Part shown: piece by piece, positions 29,152 through 39,113 of the stretch | Position numbering within the stretch: position 1 is the stretch's first letter | Layout: each line of letters opens with the position of its first letter | Origin: Kluyvera genomosp. 1 | Lineage (GTDB): Bacteria > Pseudomonadota > Gammaproteobacteria > Enterobacterales > Enterobacteriaceae | Length of the DNA stretch: 40,639 bases | Direction of reading: 5' to 3' | Assembly (NCBI RefSeq): GCF_001266615.1 | Contig: NZ_LGHZ01000048.1 | Coordinates: 1-40,639, forward strand | The notes under the pieces: generated by a model | Seen by the model: the letters and a program-made list of their open reading frames with translations, nothing else | Told to the model about the DNA's origin: nothing | Databases searched by the model: none | Made by a program: the position numbers and the translations under genes

Positions 29152-30831
29152 ATGTCCAGTTTAATTAACAGCGCGATGAGCGGGCTTAGTGCCGCGCAGG
29201 CCGCGCTGAACACCACCAGTAACAACATCGCCAGTTACAACGTGGCCGGATACACCCGCCAGACGACGGTGCTGGCTTCAGCCAACAGTACGCTGGGTGC
29301 CGGCGGTTGGGTGGGGAATGGCGTCAACGTTTCTAGCGTCCAGCGCGAGTACAACGCGTTTATCACCAACCAGCTGCGTACCGCGCAAAGCCAGAGCACC
29401 GGTTTAACCACGCGCTACGAGCAGGTGTCGAAAATCGACAGCATGATTTCCAGCACCACTAACAATCTGTCGACGACGCTGCAGGACTTTTTCAGCAGTC
29501 TGCAGACGCTTGTCAGTAATGCCGAAGACCCGGCTGCGCGTCAGACCGTGCTGGGCAAAGCTGACGGCGTAGTGAACCAGTTTAAAGTCGTTGATCAGTA
29601 TCTTCGCGATCAGGATAAGCAGGTTAACCTGTCTATTTCTTCAACCGTCGATTTGGTGAACAACTACTCCTCACAGATAGCCAGCCTGAACGACAAGATT
29701 TCACGGTTAACCGGCGTCGGTGCGGGCGCATCGCCAAATGACCTGCTGGATCAGCGCGACCAACTGGTGAGCGAGCTGAACAAGCTGGTGGGCGTGGAAG
29801 TTAACGTCCAGGACGGCAGCACGTATAACATCACCATGGCGAACGGTTATACCCTCGTTGCCGGTAGCAAAGCGAGCCAGCTGGCCGCCGTACCGAGCAG
29901 CGCGGATCCAAACCGTACCACTGTGGCCTATGTCGATAATGTCGCAGGCAACGTTGAAATCCCGGAAAAACTGCTAACCACCGGTTCGCTGGGCGGTCTG
30001 CTGACCTTCCGTTCCCAGGATCTTGACCAGACGCGCAATAGCTTGAACCAAATGGCGCTGGCTTTTGCTGATGCATTTAACACGGTCCACAAGCAGGGGA
30101 TTGATGCCGACGGTAAAACGGGAGTCAATTTCTTTAATTTCGGTGATCCGTCCTCCATTGCCAACAGTAAAAACACCGGCGATGCTGAGCTGGGTGTGAC
30201 GATGACCAAATCTTCCGCCGTGCAGGCCACCGATTACAAAGTGGTGAAAACCGACAGCGGTTGGTCAGTGACGCGTCTGTCTGATAACACCAGCGTTAAA
30301 CTGGACTCGGATAGCGATCTGGCTAACGGTGTACTGAAGTTTGATGGGTTGACAGTTACCGCACAGTTGAAATCGGGTGGGACTAATCCTGCCGCAACGG
30401 GCGACAGCTTTATTGTTAAACCGGTTAGCGACACTATCGTCAATATGGGTGTGGCGATTAGCAGCGAATCGCAGATTGCGATGGGTTTGGCTGATACCAC
30501 CGGCGCGAGCGTTGGCGAAAGCGATAACCGCAACGGTCAGGCGCTGTTGGATCTGCAAAACAGTAAAGTGGTCGGTGGTTCAAAAACTTTTAACGACTCC
30601 TACGCGGCGCTGGTGAGTTCCATCGGTACTAAAACTGCAACGCTTAAGAGCAGCAGCACAACCCAGGCAAACGTGGTGACGCAGTTGAGCAACCAGCAGC
30701 AGTCAATTTCTGGCGTCAATCTCGACGAAGAGTACGGCAACCTGCAGCTGTTCCAACAGTACTATCTGGCTAATGCGCAGGTGCTGCAAACCGCAAGCAC
30801 CCTCTTCGACGCATTAATTAATATTCGCTAA
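29152..30831 (+). CDS. flgK: Hook-filament junction protein FlgK (HAP1)
   Basis: A 559-residue junction protein (547 in E. coli) placed between hook and filament with FlgL. The N-terminal axial motif is SLINSAMSGLSAAQAALNTT with NNIASYNVAGYTRQ, and the C-terminal helix is EEYGNLQLFQQYYLANAQVL. The slight extra length is in the exposed middle. AAGGAG precedes the ATG. FlgN is its export chaperone. Confidence 0.97.
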   Translation: MSSLINSAMSGLSAAQAALNTTSNNIASYNVAGYTRQTTVLASANSTLGAGGWVGNGVNVSSVQREYNAFITNQLRTAQSQSTGLTTRYEQVSKIDSMISSTTNNLSTTLQDFFSSLQTLVSNAEDPAARQTVLGKADGVVNQFKVVDQYLRDQDKQVNLSISSTVDLVNNYSSQIASLNDKISRLTGVGAGASPNDLLDQRDQLVSELNKLVGVEVNVQDGSTYNITMANGYTLVAGSKASQLAAVPSSADPNRTTVAYVDNVAGNVEIPEKLLTTGSLGGLLTFRSQDLDQTRNSLNQMALAFADAFNTVHKQGIDADGKTGVNFFNFGDPSSIANSKNTGDAELGVTMTKSSAVQATDYKVVKTDSGWSVTRLSDNTSVKLDSDSDLANGVLKFDGLTVTAQLKSGGTNPAATGDSFIVKPVSDTIVNMGVAISSESQIAMGLADTTGASVGESDNRNGQALLDLQNSKVVGGSKTFNDSYAALVSSIGTKTATLKSSSTTQANVVTQLSNQQQSISGVNLDEEYGNLQLFQQYYLANAQVLQTASTLFDALINIR

Positions 30832-30845
30832 GGAGAGGGAATAAC

Positions 30846-31784
30846 ATGCGCGTCAGTACCTTAATGATGTACCAGCAGAATATGAGCGGTATTACTAACT
30901 CACAGTCTGAATGGTTGAAGTACGGTGAGCAAATGTCGACCGGCAAACGGGTTAACCGTGCGTCTGACGATCCAGTCGCGGCGTCTCAGGCGGTTGTGCT
31001 GTCCCAGGCGCAGGCGCAAAACGCCCAGTTTGCCACTGCCCGTACCTTCGCCACTCAGCGCGTCTCGACGGAAGAGAGCACGTTGAAGCAGGTGACTACC
31101 GCGATTCAGTCGGCGCAAGAGAAGATTGTTTATGCCGGTAATGGCACGCTCAGTGACGACGACCGTGCGTCGTTGGCAACCGATCTGCAGGGGATTCGCG
31201 ATCAGCTGCTGAACCTGGCGAACAGTACCGATGGTAACGGCCGCTATATTTTTGCCGGCTATAAAACGGATACGCCGCCGTTTGATGATTCTGGGACATA
31301 TGTGGGCGGTAAGATTAACGTGGAGCAGCAGGTAGACTCCTCGCGCTCTATGGTGATTGGCCATACCGGGGACCTGATCTTCGATAGTGCCACCAGTAAC
31401 GCCAAACCGGATGCCGATAAGAATATTTTCACCGCTCTCGACACCGCGATTGCGTCACTGAACAAGCCGCTCGAAGACGCTGATGATGCGACAAAAGATG
31501 CAGAGACGGCTGTCATTGACCGCGCCAACCGCAGCCTGAGCAACTCGCTGAACAACGTGTTGACCGTGCGCGCTGAACTGGGTACTCAGCTTAACGAGTT
31601 GGATAAACTCGATGCGCTGGGCGATGACCGCTCACTGGCGCAAACTCAGCAGATGAGTAACCTGGTGGATGTAGACTGGAACTCGACGATTTCCAACTAC
31701 ACCATGCAGCAAACTGCGCTGCAGGCGGCCTATAAAGCATTTACCGACATGCAAGGTATGTCACTGTTTCAACTGAATAAATAA
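30846..31784 (+). CDS. flgL: Hook-filament junction protein FlgL (HAP3)
   Basis: A 312-residue junction protein (317 in E. coli). It has flagellin-like N-terminal (MRVSTLMMYQQNMSGITNSQ, RASDDPVAASQAVV) and C-terminal (MQQTALQAAYKAFTDMQGMS) helices. It joins FlgK to the flagellin filament. It lies 14 bases after flgK, co-transcribed, and is followed by two tandem terminators that end the flagellar cluster. Confidence 0.97.
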   Translation: MRVSTLMMYQQNMSGITNSQSEWLKYGEQMSTGKRVNRASDDPVAASQAVVLSQAQAQNAQFATARTFATQRVSTEESTLKQVTTAIQSAQEKIVYAGNGTLSDDDRASLATDLQGIRDQLLNLANSTDGNGRYIFAGYKTDTPPFDDSGTYVGGKINVEQQVDSSRSMVIGHTGDLIFDSATSNAKPDADKNIFTALDTAIASLNKPLEDADDATKDAETAVIDRANRSLSNSLNNVLTVRAELGTQLNELDKLDALGDDRSLAQTQQMSNLVDVDWNSTISNYTMQQTALQAAYKAFTDMQGMSLFQLNK

Positions 31785-31798
31785 TAACATAAGGTTTG

Positions 31799-31866
31799 AA
31801 CATATCTGGAAACTGGATATGTTTTTATCGCCCGCGTCATTACCCCGGCGCGGGCTTTTTTTCATC
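31799..31866 (+). terminator. Tandem terminators after flgL
   Basis: The first is CATATC (31801-31806) pairing with GATATG (31816-31821), followed by TTTTTAT. The second is GCCCGCG (31830-31836) pairing with CGCGGGC (31849-31855), followed by eight or more T residues. The second is stronger. Both precede the convergent MFS gene. Confidence 0.85.
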
Positions 31867-31868
31867 TT

Positions 31869-33080
31869 TTAATGCGCGCTCAGTGCGGCGTTTCGCAGAC
31901 GGTACGTTTCACTAATACGAATGGCTAACGCCACCAGACCGGCCACCGTGGCCAGTGCCACCACACCTTCCCAGCCTGCCAACGAATAGACCTGCGTCCC
32001 AAGAACGGAGCCAAGCGACATCCCGATAAAGACGCCGGTAAACAGCAGTGCATTCAGGCGACCGCGAGCCTGCGGTTCCAGACTGTAAACCAGGTTCTGG
32101 TGGGCGACCAGGCTTGACTGTAACCCGAGATCAAAGCCTACGGCAGCGACTGCAATTAACGCCAGCTGCGCCATTGGGGGAAGAGCAGGGAGCAGGAACA
32201 TCAGCGCAAATGAAATGCTCACCAGCGCGGCCCCTAGCTGGGTGACTTTCTCCGCGCCGACTTTATCTGCCAGACCGCCAGCCAGCGGTGCGGCAAGCGC
32301 ACCGGCGGCACCGGCGATACCAAACCCACCGGCTACGGCGCTGCCCATATGGTAATGCTCGGCCAGCATCACCGCGAGCGTGGACCAGAAGGCGCTAAAG
32401 GCAACAGAGAGAAAACCCTGGGCCATCGCTGCACGGCGCAATGTCGGGTAGCGTCGCCACAGATGAGCCATCGATGCCATCAACGCCGGGTAACGCAGCT
32501 CGGAGTGTGTAGCAAAATGCGGCAGGACGCGCCACAGCAGGATGCCAATCAGCGCGATACTCACCGCCGCGGCCTGATACATCACCCGCCAGCCAAACAG
32601 TTCGCCAACGACACCGCTCACGGTACGCGACAGCAGGATTCCCAGCAGCAGACCGGTCATCACCGTGCCAACCATTTTCCCCTGTTTGCCCGCCGGTGCC
32701 AGAATAGCGGCCGCTGGAACAATATCCTGTGCCATGGTCGCTGCCATGCCAATCAGCAGGCTTACCACCAGCAGGGAGTGAAACTGCTGCGTCAGACTGT
32801 AAACCAGCAGCAATACCGCCAGCGCCAAACTTTTGATAAGAATTAGCGTACGGCGATCATAGCGGTCGCCCAGCGGCAGCAGAAATAAAATCCCCAGCGC
32901 ATAGCCGGCCTGCGTCAGTGTGGGAATGAGCCCCATTCCCTCGACGCTCAAATTGAGCGTGGCGCCCATCAAAGGCAAAAGGGGCTGTGCATAGTAAATG
33001 GCGGCGACGCTGAAACCTGCGCCAAGTGCCAGAATAAAAATCAGCAGGCCAGCGGCCTGTGAAGAAGTGGATGTGGTCAT
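31869..33080 (-). CDS. MFS transporter (YnfM-like or drug-efflux type)
   Basis: A 403-residue major facilitator protein with about 12 membrane segments. The early YYAQPLLPLMG motif is typical of MFS efflux proteins of the YnfM/YgaY kind, and motif A appears as LPLGDRYDRRTLI. The second half has GGLADKVGAEKV. The substrate is unknown. AGGA lies about eight bases before the ATG. It is divergent from a LysR regulator with a shared 109-base gap, so that regulator probably controls it. In E. coli flgL and rne are adjacent; this pair is an insertion relative to that order. Confidence 0.85.
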   Translation of the reverse strand: MTTSTSSQAAGLLIFILALGAGFSVAAIYYAQPLLPLMGATLNLSVEGMGLIPTLTQAGYALGILFLLPLGDRYDRRTLILIKSLALAVLLLVYSLTQQFHSLLVVSLLIGMAATMAQDIVPAAAILAPAGKQGKMVGTVMTGLLLGILLSRTVSGVVGELFGWRVMYQAAAVSIALIGILLWRVLPHFATHSELRYPALMASMAHLWRRYPTLRRAAMAQGFLSVAFSAFWSTLAVMLAEHYHMGSAVAGGFGIAGAAGALAAPLAGGLADKVGAEKVTQLGAALVSISFALMFLLPALPPMAQLALIAVAAVGFDLGLQSSLVAHQNLVYSLEPQARGRLNALLFTGVFIGMSLGSVLGTQVYSLAGWEGVVALATVAGLVALAIRISETYRLRNAALSAH

Positions 33081-33160
33081 GGGTTTATCCTCAACGGTGT
33101 ATGGCGTGTATTTTCCGCATCTCAGGGGTGGAGCGGTAGCCGTTGTGGTGGTAAAACAGT

Positions 33161-33177
33161 TATACGTTCAGCGTATA
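33161..33177. promoter_or_regulatory. Candidate LysR-regulator operator
   Basis: TATACGTTCAGCGTATA is a perfect 6-bp inverted repeat around TTCAG. It contains a T-N11-A core (33163 and 33175), the usual LysR-type binding form. It lies between the divergent MFS and LysR genes, 13 bases before the LysR start, suggesting autoregulation. Confidence 0.65.
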
Positions 33178-33189
33178 GGCAATGAGTAG

Positions 33190-34149
33190 ATGAAAAGAAA
33201 TGAGCGTATAGATCGTGTTGAGCTGATGCGCACTTTTATTCGCATAGTTGAGTCGGGTTCACTTTCCGCTGCTGCTAGGCAAATGGAAACGACGCAGGCG
33301 ACCATCAGTCGCCGTCTCCAGACGCTGGAAGAGATGCTGGGGGCGAAACTCCTACTGCGTTCAACTCACGCGATGAAGCTCACCGATGACGGTGAGCGCT
33401 GCTACCAGCACGCTCGGCAGGTGGTGGAGTCGTGGCTGGCGCTGGAGGATGCGCTGCAGCTGACTGATGAACAGCCCGTAGGGACGCTGCGGGTGCGAGC
33501 CCCTCATGCTTTCGGTCAGCAGCAATTGTTGGCACCGCTGGTGGGCTTTCTGGCGCGTTACCCGCAGCTGTCCGTAGAGTGGATGCTGCATGACAAAGCC
33601 GTTGATTTTATCAGCGACAATATTGACTGCGCGATTCGCGTGGGGGCGGAGGTTGACCCGGCTACCGTCACGGTGCTGTTGGCCGAGGTACCGAGATGCA
33701 CTGTCGCTTCACCCACGCTGTTGCAGCGCTTCCCGGACATCGTAGAGCCATCATCTTTGTCGGCGCTGCCATGGATTGCCATCAGCACGTTTTATCAGCA
33801 TGAAATTGTGCTCAACCATACTGAGAGCGGCCAGATGGCAAATATTACGATAGCCTCCCGGCTGAGTACCGATAGCCTGTACGTCGCAAAAAACGCCGCG
33901 TTGGCGGGTGTGGGTGCCGCGGTTGTCTCTAGCTGGACGGTGGAGGATGAGCTGGCAAACGGTTCGTTAGTTGAGCTATTGCCACAATGGCAGACGGCAC
34001 CATTGCCGGTACATCTGGTTTATCCGTGGGCACGCTATTATCCGGTGCGGCTGCGTAAGTTTCTCGATCTGATGCGTGAAGTTATGCCGCAGATAGCGGG
34101 GATGCGGCAACCGGAAAAGAGAGTGCTACCGCGACCGTTTGGGGAATAA
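33190..34149 (+). CDS. LysR-family transcriptional regulator
   Basis: A 319-residue regulator. The N-terminal winged helix-turn-helix is clear (IRIVESGSLSAAARQMETTQATISRRLQTLEEMLG, here noted only as the region at residues 14-50). It is followed by a substrate-binding domain with the CrgA/DmlR-type signature LRVRAPHAFGQQQLLAPL and DCAIRVGAEVD. The inducer is unknown. Its place back to back with the MFS gene suggests local control of efflux. The ATG at 33190 has only a weak ribosome site; an in-frame ATG at 33226 is an alternative but would trim the domain edge. Confidence 0.9.
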   Translation: MKRNERIDRVELMRTFIRIVESGSLSAAARQMETTQATISRRLQTLEEMLGAKLLLRSTHAMKLTDDGERCYQHARQVVESWLALEDALQLTDEQPVGTLRVRAPHAFGQQQLLAPLVGFLARYPQLSVEWMLHDKAVDFISDNIDCAIRVGAEVDPATVTVLLAEVPRCTVASPTLLQRFPDIVEPSSLSALPWIAISTFYQHEIVLNHTESGQMANITIASRLSTDSLYVAKNAALAGVGAAVVSSWTVEDELANGSLVELLPQWQTAPLPVHLVYPWARYYPVRLRKFLDLMREVMPQIAGMRQPEKRVLPRPFGE

Positions 34150-34150
34150 A

Positions 34151-34177
34151 AAAATCGGCCACGAGGGCCGATTTTTT
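34151..34177. terminator. Bidirectional terminator between LysR gene and rne
   Basis: AAAATCGGCC (34151-34160) pairs with GGCCGATTTT (34166-34175) around ACGAG, with A-rich sequence on the left and T-rich on the right. It can end transcription of both convergent genes. Confidence 0.92.
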
Positions 34178-34194
34178 ATTTTGCTGCTTTCGGC

Positions 34195-37100
34195 TTATTC
34201 AGCCGATTGCGGGCGCGTTGGTTCAGCGGTTGCTGAATGCGTTGCGCTATGACCGCCTGCGGAGCCTTTTCCTTCAAAACCGAAGGATGGGCGAACCCAG
34301 TCGCTGTGACGCGGTGCTTCTGGCACGTAGTCTGGCGCTGGTGCACGGGTCATCGGTGCGGTTGCATGGCTTGCAGCCACAACTGCTGCAGCCGGAGCGG
34401 CAACCACAGGTTTCGCTACCACAGCGGGTGCTTCGACCACGGGTTCTTTCGCAACAGGCTCTGCAACCACTGGGGCTGGAGCAACAGGTGCTTCAACTTC
34501 AGCAGGCGCTTCAACGACTGGAGCGACTTCTACGACGGGCTCGGCGATCACCGGCGCTGGCGCTTGAACTTCTTCAATCTCGGCTTTCGCTTCGACAGAT
34601 TCAGTGACAGGCTGTTCAGTTGCTTCAACGGCAGCAGGTGTTTCTTCGGCCACGATTGGCGCAGGCGCTTCTTCCTGAACTGGTGCAGTTTCTTCAACCA
34701 CTGCAGCGACAGGTTCGGTAACCACTTCTGGTGCAACGGTTTCCGCTGGCTGTACTGGCGTTTCAACAACAGCCGGTTGGACGGCCGCGAGTGGGGCAAC
34801 AGTCTGCTCAACGGCTTCAACCACGGCTGGCTGCTCAATCACTTCCTGCTCAACAGGCACATCAACGATAGCCTGATCCTGAACTGGGGCAACCGGATAG
34901 CGAATCCACACTTTGCCCGATGCCATTTCTGGCGACGCACAAGCGACGGTCAGCGGCATTGGGGACTGTGTTGGATAACGTTCATCACGGTAACGACGAC
35001 GGCGCTGGCCGCTGACGCGCAGATGACGCGGTGAGCGACGGGAACGACGTGGCATACCGTTGTTATCGCGCGCTTCACCGTTCTCATCCTGCTCAGCATG
35101 AACAGGTGCATCCACCACCGCTGGCAAATCAACTTTTGCTAGTGCGGTACGCGGCGCTTCCTGCTGTGGCTCATCAGGAATAAATTCACGTGCAGCGGTC
35201 TGCTCGGCGGTTTCGATACGCACTTTCTGCGACAGCTGACGCGGCTTGCGACGCGGCATGTTCTGTACGCGATCTTCTGGTGCGGCTTCCTGAACCACCG
35301 GGGCTTCTTCACGGTTCTGCGGTTTCGCTTCCTGCTGCGCTTGACGTTTATCGTCATTGCGGCGGCGGTTACGTTCGCGGCGTGGCTGCTGCTCGTCGCG
35401 GGACTTCGATTTATCGCCGTCTTCCGCTACGTTTGCAGTCTGCTGGCGGTTTTCACGCGCTTCGCTTGACTGCTGTGGCTTCTCACGACGGTTACGACGG
35501 TTGTCCTCGCGGCCTTCGCGATTTTCGCGCGGCTCACGACCTTCCGCATTTTCGTTACGATCGCTGCGCTCGTTACGGTCACCACGGTCGTTACGACGGT
35601 CGTTGCGGTCATTACGATCGCGACGGTTGTTCTGACGTGGTTTACGACGTTCCTGCTGGCGCTCCGGCTTAGATTCCTGCTGTTTTTCTGGCTGAGCTTC
35701 AGCCGGTTTTTCCGGCGTACCGGCAAACAGGTTTTTCAACGCAGCAAAGAAGCGGGAAATGAGGCCAGGGGCCGCAGGAGCAGCAGCGACAGCGGCTTTG
35801 GCTTTCGGTGCGGCGGCTGAGGTTTCTGCCGTTGGTGCTGGCGGCACTTCCGGCATGACGAAGGTGGCCAGAGCTGGCTGCTCAGGCATTTTACGCTCAG
35901 CGATTTCTTCATCAACCGGCAATGCCATCTCTTCTTCGTGCAGCTTAGGCAGCAGATAGCTCAGCGTGGTGGTTTCTTCACCTTTACGCACGCGCAGAAC
36001 GGAGTAGTGCGGGGTTTCCATCTGATCGTTTGGCACGATGATGCAGCGCACGTCGGTCTGACGGGATTCAATGGCGGTTACCGCAGCACGTTTTTCGTTC
36101 AGCAAGTAGGAGGCGATTGGTACAGGAACAATCGCGTGAACCTCTTTGGTATTCTCTTTCAGCGCTTCTTCTTCAATCAGACGCAGAATAGACAGTGACA
36201 GAGATTCATTGTCACGCACGGTACCGGTGCCGGAGCAACGCGGGCAAACGTGGTGGCTGGACTCACCCAGTGACGGGCTCAGACGCTGACGGGACATCTC
36301 CAGCAGACCAAATCGAGAGATATGGCTAATCTGGATACGCGCACGGTCCTGGCGTACCGCTTCACGCAGACGGTTTTCTACCGCGCGCTGGTGGCGTACC
36401 GGGGTCATATCGATGAAGTCGATAACGATCAGGCCGCCAAGGTCACGCAGACGCAGCTGACGGGCGATTTCATCCGCCGCTTCAAGGTTGGTGTTGAATG
36501 CGGTTTCTTCGATGTCGCCGCCGCGGGTTGCACGCGCGGAGTTGATATCGATAGCAGTCAGTGCTTCGGTGCTGTCGATAACGATAGAGCCACCGGATGG
36601 CAGACGGACTTCACGCTGGAAGGCGGATTCGATCTGCGATTCGATCTGGTAGTGGCTGAACAGCGGGATTTCACCGGTGTACAGTTTAATTTTGCTGCTG
36701 AAATCCGGACGACCCAGCGCAGAAATGTGCTGACGCGCCATTTCCATTACTTTCGGGTTATCAATCAGGATTTCGCCAATGTCCTGGCGCAGGTAGTCGC
36801 GGAAAGCGCGAACGATAACGTTGCTTTCCTGGTGAATCAGGAACGGAGCAGGGCGGCTTTCAGCGGCTTTCTGGATAGCTTCCCAGTGCTTCATGCGGAA
36901 GCTTAAATCCCACTGCAGCGCTTCGGCGGATTTGCCGACGCCTGCGGTACGGACGATTAAACCCATGCCGTCTGGCAGTTCAAGACTGGCCAGCGCTTCT
37001 TTGAGCTCGGTGCGGTCGTCACCTTCGATACGGCGAGAGATACCGCCAGCACGTGGGTTGTTCGGCATCAGTACCAGATAGCTGCCTGCCAGGCTGATAA

Positions 37101-37455
37101 AGGTGGTCAGCGCAGCGCCTTTATTACCGCGTTCTTCTTTATCAATCTGAACGATCACTTCCTGGCCTTCACGCAGCACGTCTTTGATGTTTGGACGGCC
37201 ATGTGAGTTGTAGTTAGCAGGGAAGTATTCGCGAGCGATTTCTTTGAGGGGGAGGAAACCATGACGCTCGGCGCCGTAATCAACAAATGCGGCTTCGAGG
37301 CTAGGTTCAATACGGGTAATTTTGCCTTTGTAGATGTTCGCTTTTTTCTGTTCGTGTCCTGGGCTTTCAATATCCAGATCGTACAGACGCTGCCCATCAA
37401 CAAGGGCGACACGCAACTCTTCCTGCTGAGTTGCGTTGATTAACATTCTTTTCAT
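34195..37455 (-). CDS. rne: Ribonuclease E
   Basis: The essential endoribonuclease that starts mRNA decay and processes rRNA and tRNA; 1086 residues (1061 in E. coli). Catalytic half: S1 domain near 35-125, 5'-sensor/RNase H-like region, DNase I-like domain with the magnesium-binding aspartates in [10 protein letters not shown] (about 303) and VIDFIDMT (about 346), and the zinc-link CPRCSGTG (about 404-407). The C-terminal scaffold holds the membrane helix [17 protein letters not shown] (near 570), an Arg/Asn/Asp-rich RNA-binding region, the degradosome sites, and a long Pro/Ala/Val/Glu-rich tail ending in the PNPase-binding end. The length difference is in this low-complexity part. A long leader precedes it. 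Confidence 0.97.
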   Translation of the reverse strand: MKRMLINATQQEELRVALVDGQRLYDLDIESPGHEQKKANIYKGKITRIEPSLEAAFVDYGAERHGFLPLKEIAREYFPANYNSHGRPNIKDVLREGQEVIVQIDKEERGNKGAALTTFISLAGSYLVLMPNNPRAGGISRRIEGDDRTELKEALASLELPDGMGLIVRTAGVGKSAEALQWDLSFRMKHWEAIQKAAESRPAPFLIHQESNVIVRAFRDYLRQDIGEILIDNPKVMEMARQHISALGRPDFSSKIKLYTGEIPLFSHYQIESQIESAFQREVRLPSGGSIVIDSTEALTAIDINSARATRGGDIEETAFNTNLEAADEIARQLRLRDLGGLIVIDFIDMTPVRHQRAVENRLREAVRQDRARIQISHISRFGLLEMSRQRLSPSLGESSHHVCPRCSGTGTVRDNESLSLSILRLIEEEALKENTKEVHAIVPVPIASYLLNEKRAAVTAIESRQTDVRCIIVPNDQMETPHYSVLRVRKGEETTTLSYLLPKLHEEEMALPVDEEIAERKMPEQPALATFVMPEVPPAPTAETSAAAPKAKAAVAAAPAAPGLISRFFAALKNLFAGTPEKPAEAQPEKQQESKPERQQERRKPRQNNRRDRNDRNDRRNDRGDRNERSDRNENAEGREPRENREGREDNRRNRREKPQQSSEARENRQQTANVAEDGDKSKSRDEQQPRRERNRRRNDDKRQAQQEAKPQNREEAPVVQEAAPEDRVQNMPRRKPRQLSQKVRIETAEQTAAREFIPDEPQQEAPRTALAKVDLPAVVDAPVHAEQDENGEARDNNGMPRRSRRSPRHLRVSGQRRRRYRDERYPTQSPMPLTVACASPEMASGKVWIRYPVAPVQDQAIVDVPVEQEVIEQPAVVEAVEQTVAPLAAVQPAVVETPVQPAETVAPEVVTEPVAAVVEETAPVQEEAPAPIVAEETPAAVEATEQPVTESVEAKAEIEEVQAPAPVIAEPVVEVAPVVEAPAEVEAPVAPAPVVAEPVAKEPVVEAPAVVAKPVVAAPAAAVVAASHATAPMTRAPAPDYVPEAPRHSDWVRPSFGFEGKGSAGGHSATHSATAEPTRPQSAE

Positions 37456-37816
37456 CGTAACTTACTCATTATTCTTACATTGACGACTAAGCTGCGAGCA
37501 GAGTATTGCCTTTCCGGGGTAGACCGATGGCCTCGTGACTGTTCACGTCGCCAACCTCACGGTTGTCGCTCGTTTAAGAGGCGCAGAGTGTCGGTAGCCT
37601 GTGTTTCAAACGGAACCACAGCGCAATTATTTGGGGAACAACCTGGGATAACTCTCCAGAGAAGATTCCATTTATACTCGTCATCTTTTAGAGGCTAGAG
37701 GTCTTAGCATCTTACTTGCGTAAGCACGGATGTTTCCCGTTGTGCTCGCTGTCTATCATCTAAAATTCGTACAGTATATGTACCGGTAAGGACTGCAACC
37801 CGCAGCCCGCTAACTG
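37456..37816 (-). promoter_or_regulatory. rne 5' untranslated leader (autoregulatory)
   Basis: The region upstream of the rne ATG has no gene and closely follows, from memory, the 361-base E. coli rne leader (for example TTGCAGTCCTTACCGGTACA at its 5' end on the minus strand). In E. coli, hairpins in this leader let RNase E cut its own mRNA and so control its level. The end at 37816 is set by the E. coli leader length, not by a promoter seen here. Confidence 0.75.
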
Positions 37817-37876
37817 TTTGAGCGATCAATACGTCTTACGCCATTGCTGCGTGGATGATCAAACAAACAAAACTGG

Positions 37877-38083
37877 TCATTCCGTAAATATCCTTGTTAT
37901 TCCAGGTTCAACACGGAAAACAGCTTCATTATTCCTTGCTAACCTAGTTATAGCAAGATGACTTTCACCTTTTATCACCCGGTTACTCACAGTTTCTTCA
38001 CCCGTCCGTTGAGATTGTTCTAATAACAAACAACTCGCGGTGGAAAGCACCAGGAGAAAACAGGTCATGCTAAATATAAGCAT
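37877..38083 (-). CDS. Short ORF at the yceQ position upstream of rne
   Basis: A possible 68-residue protein starting with a hydrophobic stretch ([20 protein letters not shown]). It could be the counterpart of E. coli YceQ (DUF2655), annotated in the rne upstream region, but I cannot confirm the match by eye. There is no ribosome site before the ATG at 38083. The region also has to hold the rne promoters, so conservation here may reflect control DNA rather than protein. Confidence 0.3.
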   Translation of the reverse strand: MLIFSMTCFLLVLSTASCLLLEQSQRTGEETVSNRVIKGESHLAITRLARNNEAVFRVEPGITRIFTE

Positions 38084-38131
38084 AGAAAAATGAGTGGCGC
38101 TATTGAGCGGGGGTATTTAGAATCGCGCACC

Positions 38132-39085
38132 ATGAAAACTGAGACTCCAACCGTAAAAATGATTGCCATTAGCGCTGATGAAGCCGGGCAACGAATTGAT
38201 AACTTTTTGCGCACCCAGCTGAAGGGCGTGCCGAAGAGCATGATTTACCGCATCCTGCGTAAAGGTGAAGTGCGGGTGAACAAGAAACGCGTCAAGCCAG
38301 AATATAAGCTGGAAGACGGCGATCAGGTTCGCGTTCCGCCGGTACGTGTGGCCGAACGTGAAGAAGATGCGGTGTCTCCGCATCTGCAAAAGGTGGCGGC
38401 GCTGAGCGATGTGATTCTTTATGAAGACGATCATATTCTCGTGCTGAACAAACCATCCGGTACCGCCGTTCACGGCGGCAGCGGTTTAAGCTTCGGCGTG
38501 ATTGAAGGGCTGCGGGCCCTACGTCCGGAAGCGCGCTTCCTTGAGCTGGTTCACCGCCTTGACCGCGATACGTCAGGTGTTCTGCTGGTGGCGAAAAAGC
38601 GCTCTGCGCTGCGTTCGCTGCATGAGCAACTTCGCGAGAAGGGGATGCAGAAAGACTATCTGGCGCTGGTGCGCGGGCAGTGGCAGTCGCACGTGAAAAG
38701 CGTGCAGGCACCGCTACTGAAAAACATTCTGCAGAGTGGCGAACGTATTGTACGCGTCAGCCAGGAAGGCAAACCGTCGGAAACCCGCTTCAAGGTGGAA
38801 GAGCGTTACGAGTTTTCCACTCTGGTTCGCTGTAGCCCAGTGACGGGTCGTACTCACCAGATCCGTGTGCACACGCTGCACGCCGGGCATCCAATAGCCT
38901 TTGACGACCGATACGGCGACCGTGAGTTTGACAAGCAGTTGGCGGGCACCGGGCTTAATCGCCTGTTTCTGCATGCCGCCGCGTTGAAATTTACTCATCC
39001 GGGAACCGGTGAAGTGATGCGCGTGGAAGCCCCTATGGATAACGTTCTTAAACGTTGCCTGCAGGTGCTGCGCAACCAGAAATAA
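38132..39085 (+). CDS. rluC: 23S rRNA pseudouridine(955/2504/2580) synthase
   Basis: Makes pseudouridine at 955, 2504 and 2580 of 23S rRNA; 317 residues (319 in E. coli). It has an N-terminal S4 RNA-binding domain (QRIDNFLRTQLKGVPKSMIY, about 20-85) and a catalytic domain with the RluA-family motif HRLDRDTSGVLL containing the active Asp. The motif GRTHQIRVH follows. The ATG at 38132 is chosen because MKTETPTVK matches the family; an ATG at 38090 adds 14 unlike residues. It is divergent from rne, as in E. coli. Confidence 0.97.
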   Translation: MKTETPTVKMIAISADEAGQRIDNFLRTQLKGVPKSMIYRILRKGEVRVNKKRVKPEYKLEDGDQVRVPPVRVAEREEDAVSPHLQKVAALSDVILYEDDHILVLNKPSGTAVHGGSGLSFGVIEGLRALRPEARFLELVHRLDRDTSGVLLVAKKRSALRSLHEQLREKGMQKDYLALVRGQWQSHVKSVQAPLLKNILQSGERIVRVSQEGKPSETRFKVEERYEFSTLVRCSPVTGRTHQIRVHTLHAGHPIAFDDRYGDREFDKQLAGTGLNRLFLHAAALKFTHPGTGEVMRVEAPMDNVLKRCLQVLRNQK

Positions 39086-39113
39086 AAAAAGCGGGCCAGG
39101 CCCGCTTTTTTTA
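39085..39113. terminator. Terminator between rluC and convergent MFS gene
   Basis: GCGGG (39091-39095) pairs with CCCGC (39101-39105) around CCAGG, extended by the flanking A7 and T7 runs. It works in both directions. Confidence 0.92.

Noticed and set aside
34237-35034. 265-residue ORF antisense to rne
   Set aside because: It mirrors the repetitive Pro/Ala/Val/Glu codons of the RNase E tail; its Asn/Phe/Arg/Trp-rich composition is an artefact of that.
35190-35672. 160-residue Arg/Tyr/Gly-rich ORF antisense to rne
   Set aside because: It is a shadow of the Arg/Asn/Asp-rich RNA-binding part of RNase E.
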